DNA of 64,000 bases from contig NZ_CP026115.2 in the NCBI RefSeq assembly GCF_009883635.2, positions 5,704,001-5,768,000 of the forward strand, given 5' to 3'. Origin of the DNA: Pseudomonas putida. Lineage in GTDB: Bacteria; Pseudomonadota; Gammaproteobacteria; Pseudomonadales; Pseudomonadaceae. Below are positions 8,292 through 16,717 of this stretch, one piece after another (position 1 is the first letter of the stretch; each line of letters begins with the position of its first letter). The notes under the pieces were generated by a model that had not been told where the DNA came from, searched no databases, and saw nothing but the letters and a program-made list of their open reading frames with translations. Made by a program: the position numbers and the translations under genes.

Positions 8292-8314
8292 AAAGCCCCT
8301 GATGGGGGCTTTTT
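8292..8314 (+). terminator. Rho-independent terminator of mvaU copy 1
   Basis: AAAGCCCC, a short loop and GGGGCTTTTT form a strong stem with a T tract, 22 bases after the stop codon. The same terminator follows all four mvaU-derived sequences in the window. Confidence 0.85.
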
Positions 8315-8538
8315 CTATGGCGATGCTGGCAGGTGTTAGCAGGTGCGGTTGCTGTCCCACTTTATGGTGCATTACTGGACACGACTGCAGCAGAGAACGA
8401 GTGACCTGCTGACGCTATGTCAAGGGCTTTTGCTCCTAGCGAGCTCACCATAAAGGGACTATCAACCATTGTTTGGACGCTCTACCTGGCGCTCTGCTGG
8501 TCTATGCTAGGTGTCCGTACTTCGATGGCGATGCACCC

Positions 8539-9663
8539 ATGAGATTGGCAGAATTCATTCTTCAAAACATGGAACCGATCCTCCAGGCATGGGAGGATTT
8601 TGCGCGCACAGTAGATACGCCTTTGCCCAACCTCGACGATGCGGGTCTGCGAAATCACGCCGAGACTATCCTGCGTACCGTGGCTCTGGATATGGCGTCA
8701 CCCCAGACTGCCATCCAGCAGTTCGATAAGTCTCGTGGCATGCAGCCCGCTAGCCCTGTCGAAACTGCCGCCCAAGTCCATGCCGTAAGCCGGCTTGATG
8801 CTGGTTTCACGCTCGATCAGGTTGTTGCTGAGTATCGTGCATTGCGCGCAAGCGTGCTGCGCCGGTGGCTGCCGCCTCAGATGGCCGTAGAGCCCCGCGA
8901 TATCGAAGATATGATTCGTTTCAACGAGGTCATTGATCAAGCTCTCGGCGAGTCCATCATCTCATACGGTATCGCGGTGGAGACAACCCGGAAATTGGTT
9001 CTTGGTGTGCTTGGGCATGATCTACGAACCCCGATGACTGCGGCCCTTCTGGGCGCCGAGATGTTGAGCCGTAAAGGTCAACTGTCCCAGCGCGACCGAA
9101 AAATTGCAGACCAGATTGCGGCCAGTGTTACGCGATCCAAGCAAATCGTGACTGATCTGTTGGATCTCGCCAAAGCGAACCTGGGTTCTGGCATCCCCAT
9201 CCAGAAAGAGGCGGTTGACCTCTCACAGGTGTGCCATACGCTGGTGGAGGAGCTTCGCGTTTCTCGGCCAGAGATCACAGTTGTTTTGCAGGGTGGCCGC
9301 CAAGCACTTGGCCAGTTTGACGCTGTCCGGATGGGGCAGGTGTTTTCCAACCTGATCGCCAATGCCTTTCATCACGGCGATCATGCCAGGCCCATCACTG
9401 TGACGTTGACTCAGGGCCCTAAGGCGGTTGAGTTCAGCGTACATAACTGGGGCAAGCCCATTCCGCCGGATATAGTTCCCTACCTATTCAACCCCCAGGC
9501 CAGGTACTCCAGACTGTCCTCGGAGCATCACGAGGCCTCAGACGGGCTGGGTCTTGGCCTGTTCATCGTGGGCGAGATCGTGGCAAGGCATGGAGGGTCT
9601 ATCGACGTCGAGTCCAACTCGTCTTCTGGCACTACGTTCCGCCTATCCCTACCAATCGTGTGA
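8539..9663 (+). CDS. Sensor histidine kinase with RsbR-like N-terminal domain
   Basis: The start at 8539 (374 residues) matches the family beginning (MRLAEFILQNMEPILQAWEDFA). Residues about 1-150 look like the alpha-helical RsbRD/globin-like sensor domain. The HisKA segment has the phosphoacceptor in LGVLGHDLRTPMTAALLG, and the HATPase has an N box (FSNLIANAFHHG) and G boxes (DGLGLGLFIVGEIV). There are no membrane segments, so it is a cytoplasmic sensor. No response regulator is adjacent; those at 12504 and 16089 are possible partners. Confidence 0.87.
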   Translation: MRLAEFILQNMEPILQAWEDFARTVDTPLPNLDDAGLRNHAETILRTVALDMASPQTAIQQFDKSRGMQPASPVETAAQVHAVSRLDAGFTLDQVVAEYRALRASVLRRWLPPQMAVEPRDIEDMIRFNEVIDQALGESIISYGIAVETTRKLVLGVLGHDLRTPMTAALLGAEMLSRKGQLSQRDRKIADQIAASVTRSKQIVTDLLDLAKANLGSGIPIQKEAVDLSQVCHTLVEELRVSRPEITVVLQGGRQALGQFDAVRMGQVFSNLIANAFHHGDHARPITVTLTQGPKAVEFSVHNWGKPIPPDIVPYLFNPQARYSRLSSEHHEASDGLGLGLFIVGEIVARHGGSIDVESNSSSGTTFRLSLPIV

Positions 9664-9669
9664 GCGCGG

Positions 9670-9918
9670 TCACGCCGTAACTTCTAATTGAGTATTTTTT
9701 CGCCACCCTCGCAGATTCATGGCGCAGAGGCAGAACTGCAGGATGATCAATGCCCACGCTTCTGCCTGCCAACCCCAAACCGCCCAAAGCACATTACTTG
9801 CAATGAAGCAGCTGAAACCTATCTTGCGCCGTCCAGGACGGCGGGAGCCGATACACCACGCGGCCAGCACGGTCATCAGCATGGCCGGCCAATCGAGTAA
9901 TCCTAGCCAATACCCCAT
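9670..9918 (-). CDS. Small inner-membrane protein of unknown function
   Basis: The 82-residue protein has three hydrophobic segments (about residues 8-24, 32-48, 53-68). Short proteins like this, starting MGYWLGLLDWPAML, are common in Pseudomonas and are often loosely labelled as transporters. It faces the histidine kinase gene tail to tail, six bases away. Function is unknown; the size and three segments would suit a small pore or accessory protein. Confidence 0.65.
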   Translation of the reverse strand: MGYWLGLLDWPAMLMTVLAAWCIGSRRPGRRKIGFSCFIASNVLWAVWGWQAEAWALIILQFCLCAMNLRGWRKNTQLEVTA

Positions 9919-9995
9919 ATAACTCTCCCCGTTGTATGTCTGAACCTTGAGGCCAGGCTGCCAGCGAGTAACCGCTGGCAGCTATCCAGGCTTCT

Positions 9996-10460
9996 TCAGG
10001 CGGCGCGCTGCTCTCCCTTCAGCATCTTCTTCTGCATTTCCATGGTGTGTCCGAGTTCGTCCAGGATGTCCTTGCTAAGTAGCTTCTTGGCCGTGGGGAA
10101 GAGTTCACCTTCTTCTTCCTCGATGTGGTGCTCCAGCAGCTCTTTCATGACTTTGACCCGCCCGGCGAATTCGACGGTGCCAGTTTCGGTGTGGAGGAGG
10201 TCGGGGAGAACGAGGGAGTCGACAGTTCTGTGCTCCTCCTTGGCCTCGTAATACATTTTCGCCTCCTCCTTGCCACCGGCTTGCTTGATCGCCGGATAGA
10301 GAATTTCCTCCTCAAGCCTCGTGTGGATCTCTAGCTCCTGCTCGATCTTGTGCAGTAATTCAGCCCGCTTCTTCACCGCCCGCTCAGTGGTGGTCGACAG
10401 TTCTTCGAGCAGCTTCTTCACCAGCTTGTGGTCTTGAATCAGTAGGTCGATGGCGTTCAT
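9996..10460 (-). CDS. Hemerythrin-domain protein
   Basis: The 154-residue four-helix protein has the His/Glu ligand pattern of a di-iron hemerythrin: AIDLLIQDHKLVKKLLEEL, IHTRLEEEILYPAIKQ, AKEEHRTVDSLV, LLEHHIEEEEGELFPTAKK. Such proteins bind O2 or NO or store iron and often belong to stress regulons. An upstream in-frame codon at 10475 exists, but GAGG nine bases before the ATG at 10460 and the family start favour 10460. It is on the same strand as the CinA gene upstream. Confidence 0.9.
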   Translation of the reverse strand: MNAIDLLIQDHKLVKKLLEELSTTTERAVKKRAELLHKIEQELEIHTRLEEEILYPAIKQAGGKEEAKMYYEAKEEHRTVDSLVLPDLLHTETGTVEFAGRVKVMKELLEHHIEEEEGELFPTAKKLLSKDILDELGHTMEMQKKMLKGEQRAA

Positions 10461-10598
10461 GGCGTACCTCATCATGGACAGATGAAAGAACTTGCCTGTG
10501 GTTGAGTCATGGCCACGCCACGCGGTTCAATGGCGACGATGTTTGGCAGCAGAGCATCTTTGGCAACAAGACCGGGGCATCCGACCTACGAAAGGCCC

Positions 10599-11102
10599 TT
10601 AGGCACGCTCGCCTCGATGCCAGCGCTGGTGATAGTGGGAAATTCGGGTAAGTCCGAAAAGTGCGCCTTGCCGCATGACCTCTGAGCGCTCGCCGAAGAA
10701 GCGTTGGGTGCGGGTGAAAACGGCTACCGGTTCCCCGGCAAACGCCCAGGCAAAGCACATAGTGCCTGGCGGTATGCTTGATTCCGGTGACGGCCCTGCT
10801 ACGCCGGTGGTGGCGATGACCACAGTAGCGTCGCTGTCCCTCAAGGCGCCCAACGCCATTTCCCAAGCTACTGCCTCGCTCGTCAGGCCGTAGCGTTCGA
10901 TAGTCTCAGCACTGACGCCCAACAAGCGTTTTTTGGCGCCGGGGGAGTAGACGACGTAGCCGCTTTCCAGCACTTCCCCGGTGCCGGGTACAGCTGCCAA
11001 CATCGCCACCATGCAGCCTGCCGTGCATGACTCTGCGGTGGTCAAGATCAACTCGTTGTCTTTGAGGTAGCCGAGCGCGGCCAGCACGGGGTCGGTTGCC
11101 AT
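10599..11102 (-). CDS. CinA-family nicotinamide-nucleotide amidohydrolase (PncC type)
   Basis: The protein is the single-domain C-terminal CinA form, 167 residues from the ATG at 11102 (an upstream ATG at 11141 would add 13). Family motifs are LTTAESCTAGCMVAMLAAVPG with the catalytic Ser region, SGYVVYSPGAKKRLLGV, AWEMALGALRDSDATVVIATTGVAGP and PPGTMCFAWA. It deamidates NMN to nicotinate mononucleotide for pyridine-nucleotide salvage. It sits among stress genes and may be a second, stress-linked copy beside a housekeeping one elsewhere. Confidence 0.88.
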   Translation of the reverse strand: MATDPVLAALGYLKDNELILTTAESCTAGCMVAMLAAVPGTGEVLESGYVVYSPGAKKRLLGVSAETIERYGLTSEAVAWEMALGALRDSDATVVIATTGVAGPSPESSIPPGTMCFAWAFAGEPVAVFTRTQRFFGERSEVMRQGALFGLTRISHYHQRWHRGERA

Positions 11103-11297
11103 TTGAAGATCGACTCGCTTGTTGTTTTGCGGTGGACGCAAGTCAGCGAGCGTTGGTTCCTCCCAGCTACTACCCGCCCATCCCGTTTTGCAAACCTAGC
11201 CTGAACTTTGCCTGGCGCTTCGGCTTCCCTTCTTTGAAGGGGCGGGCATCGTGAGTTCCGCGATGCCGCCACTGAGAGAAAGGAGTAGGAGGGCAGC

Positions 11298-11459
11298 ATG
11301 AACAAAGAAGCGCACTCACAAAAGCCGAATTCACAATCAAGGTCAAAAGGTGAGGAAGAGCGGGACAATGATGCTCATCGTCCCGACGGCTCGACCGGTA
11401 CCTCTCATGATTCCACGGCACAGAAAACTGCGCGTGACCATGGCCATCACAAACGTTGA
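11298..11459 (+). CDS. Small hydrophilic protein, 53 residues
   Basis: The frame begins MNKEAHSQKPNSQSRSKG and ends HDHGHHKR-like (TARDHGHHKR). It is very polar, rich in Ser, Asp, Glu and His, and has no hydrophobic segment, so it is probably disordered. A strong GGAGTAGGAGGG precedes the ATG. It lies between the divergent CinA gene and the convergent SDR gene, in the same island as other small stress-type proteins. Function is unknown. Confidence 0.6.
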   Translation: MNKEAHSQKPNSQSRSKGEEERDNDAHRPDGSTGTSHDSTAQKTARDHGHHKR

Positions 11460-11510
11460 AGTAGAAGTGTTCGGGTAGGAGGCTCACCAGATTGGTGAGC
11501 CTCAGCTACT

Positions 11511-12368
11511 TCACAGGATCGGTTTACCACCTGTGACTGCATAGCGTGACCCACTGATATAGCTGGCCTCGTCTGACCCCAACAGCACATAGATCGGTGC
11601 GACCTCGACGGGCTGTCCCGGACGACCCATGGGATAGCCCGACCCAAAGTTCTTCACGGCCTCATCGGGCATGGTCGCCGGGATCAGGGGCGTCCATATA
11701 GGGCCAGGGGCTACGCTGTTGACCCGGATCCCGTCCTTGGCAAGCAACTGCGCCAGGCCAGCTGTGAAATTGGCAATGGCGCCTTTGGTGGTTGCATAGG
11801 CCAAGAGGCTGGGCGATGGATCGTCGGAGTTGACCGAGCTGGTGTTGATGATTGAACTGCCTTTCGGCATGGAGGGTAGTGCGCGCTGGCAAATGCGGAA
11901 GATGGCGGTGATGTTTACATCGAAGGTCATCACCCACTCTTCATCATCAATCTCATCCAGGGTCTCATGGGCCATTTGAAACGCAGCGTTGTTGACTAGG
12001 ATGTCGATGCGACCAAACGTTTCGACGGTTTTGTCCACGAGGTCATAGCAGTGCTGCTTCTCGGCGAGATCGCCGGGTAGAAGCAGGCATTGTCGTCCAG
12101 CTGCCTCGACCCAGCGTGCGGTTTCCTGGGCGTCTTCATGCTCATCCAGAAAGGCCATGGCAACGTGAGCACCTTCGCGGGCATAGGCGATAGCAACCGC
12201 GCGCCCGATACCGCTGTCAGCACCGGTGATGAGCGCAATTTTTCCTTCCAGTCGACTGTGGCCGGTATACGATTGCTCACCGCAGTCTGGATAGGGCTCC
12301 ATTTTGCTCTGTGAACCCGGTATGGATTGGGGCTGGGATGGGAAGGGAGGTGTAGGGTAGTCCCGCAT
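11511..12368 (-). CDS. SDR-family oxidoreductase (YghA/glucose-dehydrogenase-like)
   Basis: The 285-residue protein starts with a Pro-rich extension (MRDYPTPPFPSQPQSIPG), then the Rossmann nucleotide site (LITGADSGIGRAVAIAYARE, about residues 46-65), NNAA, and the catalytic Ser-Tyr-Lys set (INTSSVNSDDPSPSLLAYATTKGA). This N-terminally extended SDR type (YghA, GsiB-linked) is typical of general stress loci. AGGAG lies eight bases before the ATG at 12368. The substrate is not known; family members act on sugars and aldehydes. Confidence 0.9.
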   Translation of the reverse strand: MRDYPTPPFPSQPQSIPGSQSKMEPYPDCGEQSYTGHSRLEGKIALITGADSGIGRAVAIAYAREGAHVAMAFLDEHEDAQETARWVEAAGRQCLLLPGDLAEKQHCYDLVDKTVETFGRIDILVNNAAFQMAHETLDEIDDEEWVMTFDVNITAIFRICQRALPSMPKGSSIINTSSVNSDDPSPSLLAYATTKGAIANFTAGLAQLLAKDGIRVNSVAPGPIWTPLIPATMPDEAVKNFGSGYPMGRPGQPVEVAPIYVLLGSDEASYISGSRYAVTGGKPIL

Positions 12369-12503
12369 GGTAAAAGCTCCTGCAGTAGAGAAGGCTCATA
12401 CCTGTTCAGAAAGATCCGACAGCTTGGTGTTGGGCTGAATGCCCTCTCAGGGCGACGGGCGGTTAACGCGTGCTGGAATAATCAGTTCGTTTGACGCAGC
12501 ACT

Positions 12504-12866
12504 CTATGAGTGCAGGTATTTCCCGATTGTCGTCATCAGATCTGTAAGCGTCCAAGGCTTAGCCATGAAGCCGGCGTTGGCGGGTAGGGTGTCAATGGCG
12601 ATCACCGCGTCTCCAGACGTCAGTACCACAGGTAGATGTGGCCATCGCCTCCAGATCTCCCTGGCCAAGTCGAGGCCGTCCAGCGCTCCAGGCATGTGAA
12701 TATCCGTGAACACCAGTGAAGCCTTGAACCCCTTGTTCAGTAGATAAAATGCCTCATCAGCGTTTGCACACGAGGTGACGACGACATCGGGAAGCGAGGC
12801 GAGGCCATCCGCCGTGAGCTCCCGCAGTGTGCTGTCATCTTCGACTACCAAAATGTTGCTGTGCAT
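12504..12866 (-). CDS. Single-domain response regulator
   Basis: The 120-residue receiver domain has the acidic pair (LVVEDDSTLREL), the phosphoacceptor Asp in LVFTDIHMPGALDG, the conserved Thr/Ser (VVLTSGDA) and Lys in FMAKPWTLTDL. It has no output domain, so it works by protein contact, like CheY or FixJ-receiver-only proteins. It is divergent from the histidine kinase at 13042, with about 175 bases between, and the two are probably partners. A related regulator is at 16089. Confidence 0.9.
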   Translation of the reverse strand: MHSNILVVEDDSTLRELTADGLASLPDVVVTSCANADEAFYLLNKGFKASLVFTDIHMPGALDGLDLAREIWRRWPHLPVVLTSGDAVIAIDTLPANAGFMAKPWTLTDLMTTIGKYLHS

Positions 12867-13041
12867 GCGCTTTAAACCCTCTGCCTGTTCTCCTTAGGGC
12901 TTAGACAAGTTTCGTCGTTGCGCCGGGGCGATGAGCGGTGATAAACCATATGAAAAATTGGTTATCCGCTGATGCATCTTTATCTGTGGGTGCGCTAATT
13001 TGAACACCACCTCTCTGGTTATCGAATCGCGGGATCACCCC

Positions 13042-14592
13042 ATGCAACAGCTACCCCCTGACGAAACAATTCGTGCTGCATTGCAGAAGTCCCATGCCCG
13101 GCTTCATCGGCAGCATGAGATTGTCGTCGAATACGGGGTGACGTCTCTCAAGTCGACTGACCTTGATGCGCTGCTCACCCAAGCCTGTGCTGCTGTGGCC
13201 AAGGGGATGCAAACACGTTTTGCCAAGGTGCTGATGCCGATCCCCGAGAGCGATGAGTTTCTTCTGTCCCATGGCGTCGGTTGGGATAAGTCGGATATAG
13301 GTCGGGCCAGGGTGGGAGGTGATGTGGCCAGTCCTGCCGGCTACGCGATTGCCACCTACAGACCGGTCTTGTCTAACCATCTGGGCCAGGAATTCCGTTT
13401 TCGCACACCTGAGCTGCTCAAGAAATACGGTATCGAGCGTGCGATCAATGTCCCGATCAGAGGCATTCTGGGGCCTTTTGGGGTCTTGGAGGCGGACAGC
13501 GGTGATGGCGATGACTTCATCGAGAGCGATCTGGTATTCCTTGAGGGCATCTCCAACGTTATTTCCATGGCAGTGGAGCGCTTGAGTGAATCGACCAACA
13601 CGCCCCCTCCCAATCCGTATTCGGAAAGCATGCTCAACGCGAGCCCGGACTGCGTCAAGATCCTTACCGCGAATGGCGAGATCGAGTTCATGAATGATGC
13701 CGGCATGTGCCTGATGCACATCGGTGATCTCGCACAGGTGCGCGGCTTGTCTTGGTCGCAGCTATGGCCGGATGAATCCAGGGCACTTGTTCAAAATGCT
13801 GTGGGTAAAGTCGCAAACGGGGAGTCTGCACGTTTCGAGGCCTATTGCCCTACGGCCAAGGCCGAGCCGAAATGGTGGGATGTCACCTTGGCCCCCATCC
13901 TGGGCCTGGATGGCAGCGTGGACAAGCTGATCGCGGTTTCCCGAGACATCACTGAGCGTCATCGGCACGAAGCTGAGTTGTTATCGCTGATCGAGGCTCA
14001 AAACAGTCGCCAGACCACCACTGATCTGCACATGGAAGAAATCCATCATAGGGTCAAAAACAGCCTGCACCTGGTCAATACCTTGCTCCTCCTGCAGGCC
14101 AACCTCACGCCGGACGAGGCAGTCAGGCTGCAGTTGCAGACAGCCGCTGAGCGAGTAGTCACCATCGCCAGTGTCCATGAGCGGCTGTATCAAACTGCGG
14201 GCACCCAAGATGTACGTGCCTTGGATTACCTGGCGGCCTTGCTCAGTGACTTAGGCAAGGCGTTGGCTGATCGGAAAATCATCCTTGATGCTGACAGCTT
14301 CATCCTGCCGCCAGAGAGGATGGCGCCGCTTGGCCTGGTCATTTCTGAACTGATTACCAACGCCCTGAAGTATGGAAAGGGGACAATCACCGTCAGCGTG
14401 AAGGGGGCTCAGGATCACGCCCTGATAACGGTGACGGATGAGGGCGATGGCTTTCCTGAGTCCTACCCGAAGCCCAGCGGTACAGGTTTGGGGATGCGCC
14501 TGATCAAGAGCTATTCGGGGTATGGCGGTAGTGCAATCACCGTAGATCGCCATGAGAAAAACAGCACTATCCACGTGCGGTTCAAGCTGTAA
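13042..14592 (+). CDS. GAF-PAS histidine kinase of the HWE/HisKA_2 type
   Basis: The order is a GAF domain (about residues 30-180), a PAS domain with PAC tail (about 195-320, ending DGSVDKLIAVSRDITER), the HisKA_2 phosphoacceptor segment (EIHHRVKNSLHLVNTLLLLQ, about residues 345-365) and a HATPase (ISELITNALKYGKG; GTGLGMRLI). This subclass often answers to light, redox or general stress. There are no membrane segments. TTG at 13000 and ATG at 13042 are possible starts; 13042 is preferred (516 residues), though neither has a strong ribosome site. The divergent receiver at 12504 is a likely partner. Confidence 0.87.
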   Translation: MQQLPPDETIRAALQKSHARLHRQHEIVVEYGVTSLKSTDLDALLTQACAAVAKGMQTRFAKVLMPIPESDEFLLSHGVGWDKSDIGRARVGGDVASPAGYAIATYRPVLSNHLGQEFRFRTPELLKKYGIERAINVPIRGILGPFGVLEADSGDGDDFIESDLVFLEGISNVISMAVERLSESTNTPPPNPYSESMLNASPDCVKILTANGEIEFMNDAGMCLMHIGDLAQVRGLSWSQLWPDESRALVQNAVGKVANGESARFEAYCPTAKAEPKWWDVTLAPILGLDGSVDKLIAVSRDITERHRHEAELLSLIEAQNSRQTTTDLHMEEIHHRVKNSLHLVNTLLLLQANLTPDEAVRLQLQTAAERVVTIASVHERLYQTAGTQDVRALDYLAALLSDLGKALADRKIILDADSFILPPERMAPLGLVISELITNALKYGKGTITVSVKGAQDHALITVTDEGDGFPESYPKPSGTGLGMRLIKSYSGYGGSAITVDRHEKNSTIHVRFKL

Positions 14593-14718
14593 GCAGGTAT
14601 CAGCCCTCTCTAAAGCGTGCTTTCACTGAGCTTCGCTACGGTGATGCTCTATCCGCCTTGAGTGAAAGTATTTCGGCGGTACGACGTTGAGGCATGCCTG
14701 GGAGTCAATACGTCGTTA

Positions 14719-15261
14719 TCAGCCAGCCAAGGCTTTGATCAACTGCTCGTTAAAGGCCGGTATATCGTCAGGCTTGCGACTGGTGATCAGATTGCCATCC
14801 ACGACCACCTCCTCATCGACCCAGTTACCCCCGGCATTACGAATATCGTCCTGCAAGGTTTTGTAGCTGGTCATCTGCTTGCCCTGGGCAATGCCTGTCG
14901 ATACCAGCAGCCAGGCACCGTGGCAGATCACGGCCAGCGGCCTGTTAGCTGAATGGTGGCTTTTGACCAGTTTCTGAGCGCCGGGTATCAGTCGAATGGT
15001 GTCGGAGTTTTGGACGCCGCCAGGCAGCACGATAGCGTCGTAAAGATCGAACTGGGCATTGTCGAACGTCGCATCCACTGCAAATTCGTCGGCGGGCTTG
15101 TCGTGATTCCAGCCACGCACCTTGCCCTCCTTGTCAGCCAAGATGTCGACCACCGCGCCAATCTCCAGCAACGCGTCACGAGGCCCGGTCAGTTCGACTT
15201 GCTCAAAACCATCGGTGACTAGAAAAGCTACGCGCTTGCCGCTTAAATTTGCACTCATCAT
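14719..15261 (-). CDS. DJ-1/PfpI-family protein (type 1 glutamine-amidotransferase fold)
   Basis: About 180 residues from tandem ATGs at 15261 and 15258, with GGAGA just upstream. Family motifs are VAFLVTDGFEQVELTGPRDA, YDAIVLPGGVQNSDTIR and the nucleophile elbow AVICHGAWLLVSTG with the catalytic Cys followed by His. Family members are proteases, chaperones or glyoxalase-like deglycases, and are common in stress islands. It follows the 15329 gene on the same strand by about 70 bases and is probably co-transcribed with it. Confidence 0.9.
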   Translation of the reverse strand: MMSANLSGKRVAFLVTDGFEQVELTGPRDALLEIGAVVDILADKEGKVRGWNHDKPADEFAVDATFDNAQFDLYDAIVLPGGVQNSDTIRLIPGAQKLVKSHHSANRPLAVICHGAWLLVSTGIAQGKQMTSYKTLQDDIRNAGGNWVDEEVVVDGNLITSRKPDDIPAFNEQLIKALAG

Positions 15262-15328
15262 CGAGTCTCCATTTTTGATAGACCTAAGAAGGGGCTCTTG
15301 GCCAGGCGCAAAGTTCAAGGACGCTGCT

Positions 15329-15868
15329 TCAGCGGCGCCTGCGTTTTGCATGGGTGATGATCAATCCGGCGAGGAAACCGACGACTGCCGCACTCAACAG
15401 CAACGGTATCTTGTCTTTACGGGTTAAACGGATGCCTTCCAAGTTTGGCTGCCCGCTCTGTGGTGCGAGCAGATGTTCGGACGACCTCGCCTGTTCGGAC
15501 GACATCACTGCGGCAGGAGCGTGGTTCAACGCTACATCCGGCTCCGTTTGAACAACCGCCTCAACCTTTTCGGTCGTGGCGCTGACATCCAGTCTGCTCA
15601 ACCTCAACGCTGTGCCATCCACCAAGGTCAGGGTCAGGTCTTCAATATCACCTGCCGCGCGATCAGGAAAAATAGGATCGCCCGCAGCATCCAAGTTGTC
15701 GTAAATGAATCGAGTGCCCTCCAACCAGCCGACGGCGGTGAGTAGCTCGGGGCCCAGGTAGTATTTTCCATCGAGAAAGAAGCCAGGAAACTGGTGCGCG
15801 CGTTCGACGTTCTCCACCGAGTATCGCTCACCCGCCTTCATGCCTGTTGTGGGATCAATCATGACCAC
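15329..15868 (-). CDS. Unknown protein with C-terminal membrane anchor
   Basis: The 179-residue protein (MVMIDPTTGMKAGERYSVEN) has a soluble N-terminal part, a low-complexity middle (about 95-145), and one hydrophobic segment near the end (LLLSAAVVGFLAGLIIT) followed by a basic tail (HAKRRRR). This looks like a tail-anchored inner-membrane protein with the bulk in the cytoplasm. GAGG before the ATG at 15868-15862 supports the start. It precedes the PfpI gene in a probable two-gene unit. No known family recognised. Confidence 0.7.
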   Translation of the reverse strand: MVMIDPTTGMKAGERYSVENVERAHQFPGFFLDGKYYLGPELLTAVGWLEGTRFIYDNLDAAGDPIFPDRAAGDIEDLTLTLVDGTALRLSRLDVSATTEKVEAVVQTEPDVALNHAPAAVMSSEQARSSEHLLAPQSGQPNLEGIRLTRKDKIPLLLSAAVVGFLAGLIITHAKRRRR

Positions 15869-16088
15869 GACCTCCTTATGCTCGTAAAGTCATGGAGGCC
15901 GGTAGGAAATGACCCGTTCCGAAGAGACGACCAGTGGGCCCATGTCCCCTCATGATTGGGAAATTGCGAGAAATTCACGTGGCTGGACACATTGAAAGCC
16001 CCTGAAAGAGGACTGGCCTTATGCCGCCATCGACGTGCGGCCTTTTGAGTGAAACACTCAAACCTTCCACTCGGGACTGGAGAGGCGG

Positions 16089-16526
16089 ATGAAACTCGCT
16101 GTCGAGGGTTTATCTCTGTTAGGGAAGACAGTCGTTGTCGTCGAAGATGATGAAACGCTTCGAAGCCTGCTGGTGGACATCCTGATTGAACTGGGTGCCG
16201 AGTGCGACTCGTTCAGTAATTCTGAAGACGCTCTGATCCATTTGATGGCCCTCAAAGGTGAATGCTCACTGGTCGTTGTCGATCACGGTGTTCCTGGGAA
16301 CATTAAAGGCATGGAGTTCATCTCTATGGCCCATGAACGTTGGCCTGGGCTACCCGCCATCCTGACGTCGGGGTATCAGCTCGATGCTTCTGAAGTCACC
16401 CCGCCCGTTTCTTTCCTGTTCAAGCCATGGTCGATTGACGAGCTGGCTGACGCCATTGGTCAGGCTTTCCTCGGTGCAACGGTTCCGTCAGCTACCGTAG
16501 TGTCCCTCGACCAAAAACTCTTCTAG
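16089..16526 (+). CDS. Single-domain response regulator
   Basis: The 145-residue receiver has an acidic pair (VVVVEDDETLRSLLVDIL), the phosphoacceptor Asp in LVVVDHGVPGNIKG, the Thr/Ser position (AILTSGYQL) and Lys in FLFKPWSIDELADAI. It has no output domain. It is close in type to the receiver at 12504 (both have the KPW segment), so they may be a split pair serving the two histidine kinases of this island. GGAGAGGCGG precedes the ATG. Confidence 0.88.
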   Translation: MKLAVEGLSLLGKTVVVVEDDETLRSLLVDILIELGAECDSFSNSEDALIHLMALKGECSLVVVDHGVPGNIKGMEFISMAHERWPGLPAILTSGYQLDASEVTPPVSFLFKPWSIDELADAIGQAFLGATVPSATVVSLDQKLF

Positions 16527-16717
16527 CGCTGCAGAATTGCTATGACTTCACGACGTGACCTCCGTCGCCGTCTATGCATACTAAACACGCCAGATCCGGC
16601 GAAATATTTTTGTACGCCTGGAAATAATGACTGGCCCTTACGGTGAGTGCAGTGGAACGACGGCTGACGTAGGAACGTCGAACGGTAGTCGACAACCTCA
16701 TTCAGGCTCACGCGCTG

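Noticed and set aside
13051..13719. Long open frame opposite the GAF-PAS kinase
   Set aside because: It is the high-GC shadow of a well-supported gene; no family features or start signals.
16523..16711. 62-residue minus-strand frame between receiver and antiporter
   Set aside because: Arg-rich tail, overlaps the receiver stop, no ribosome site or family.
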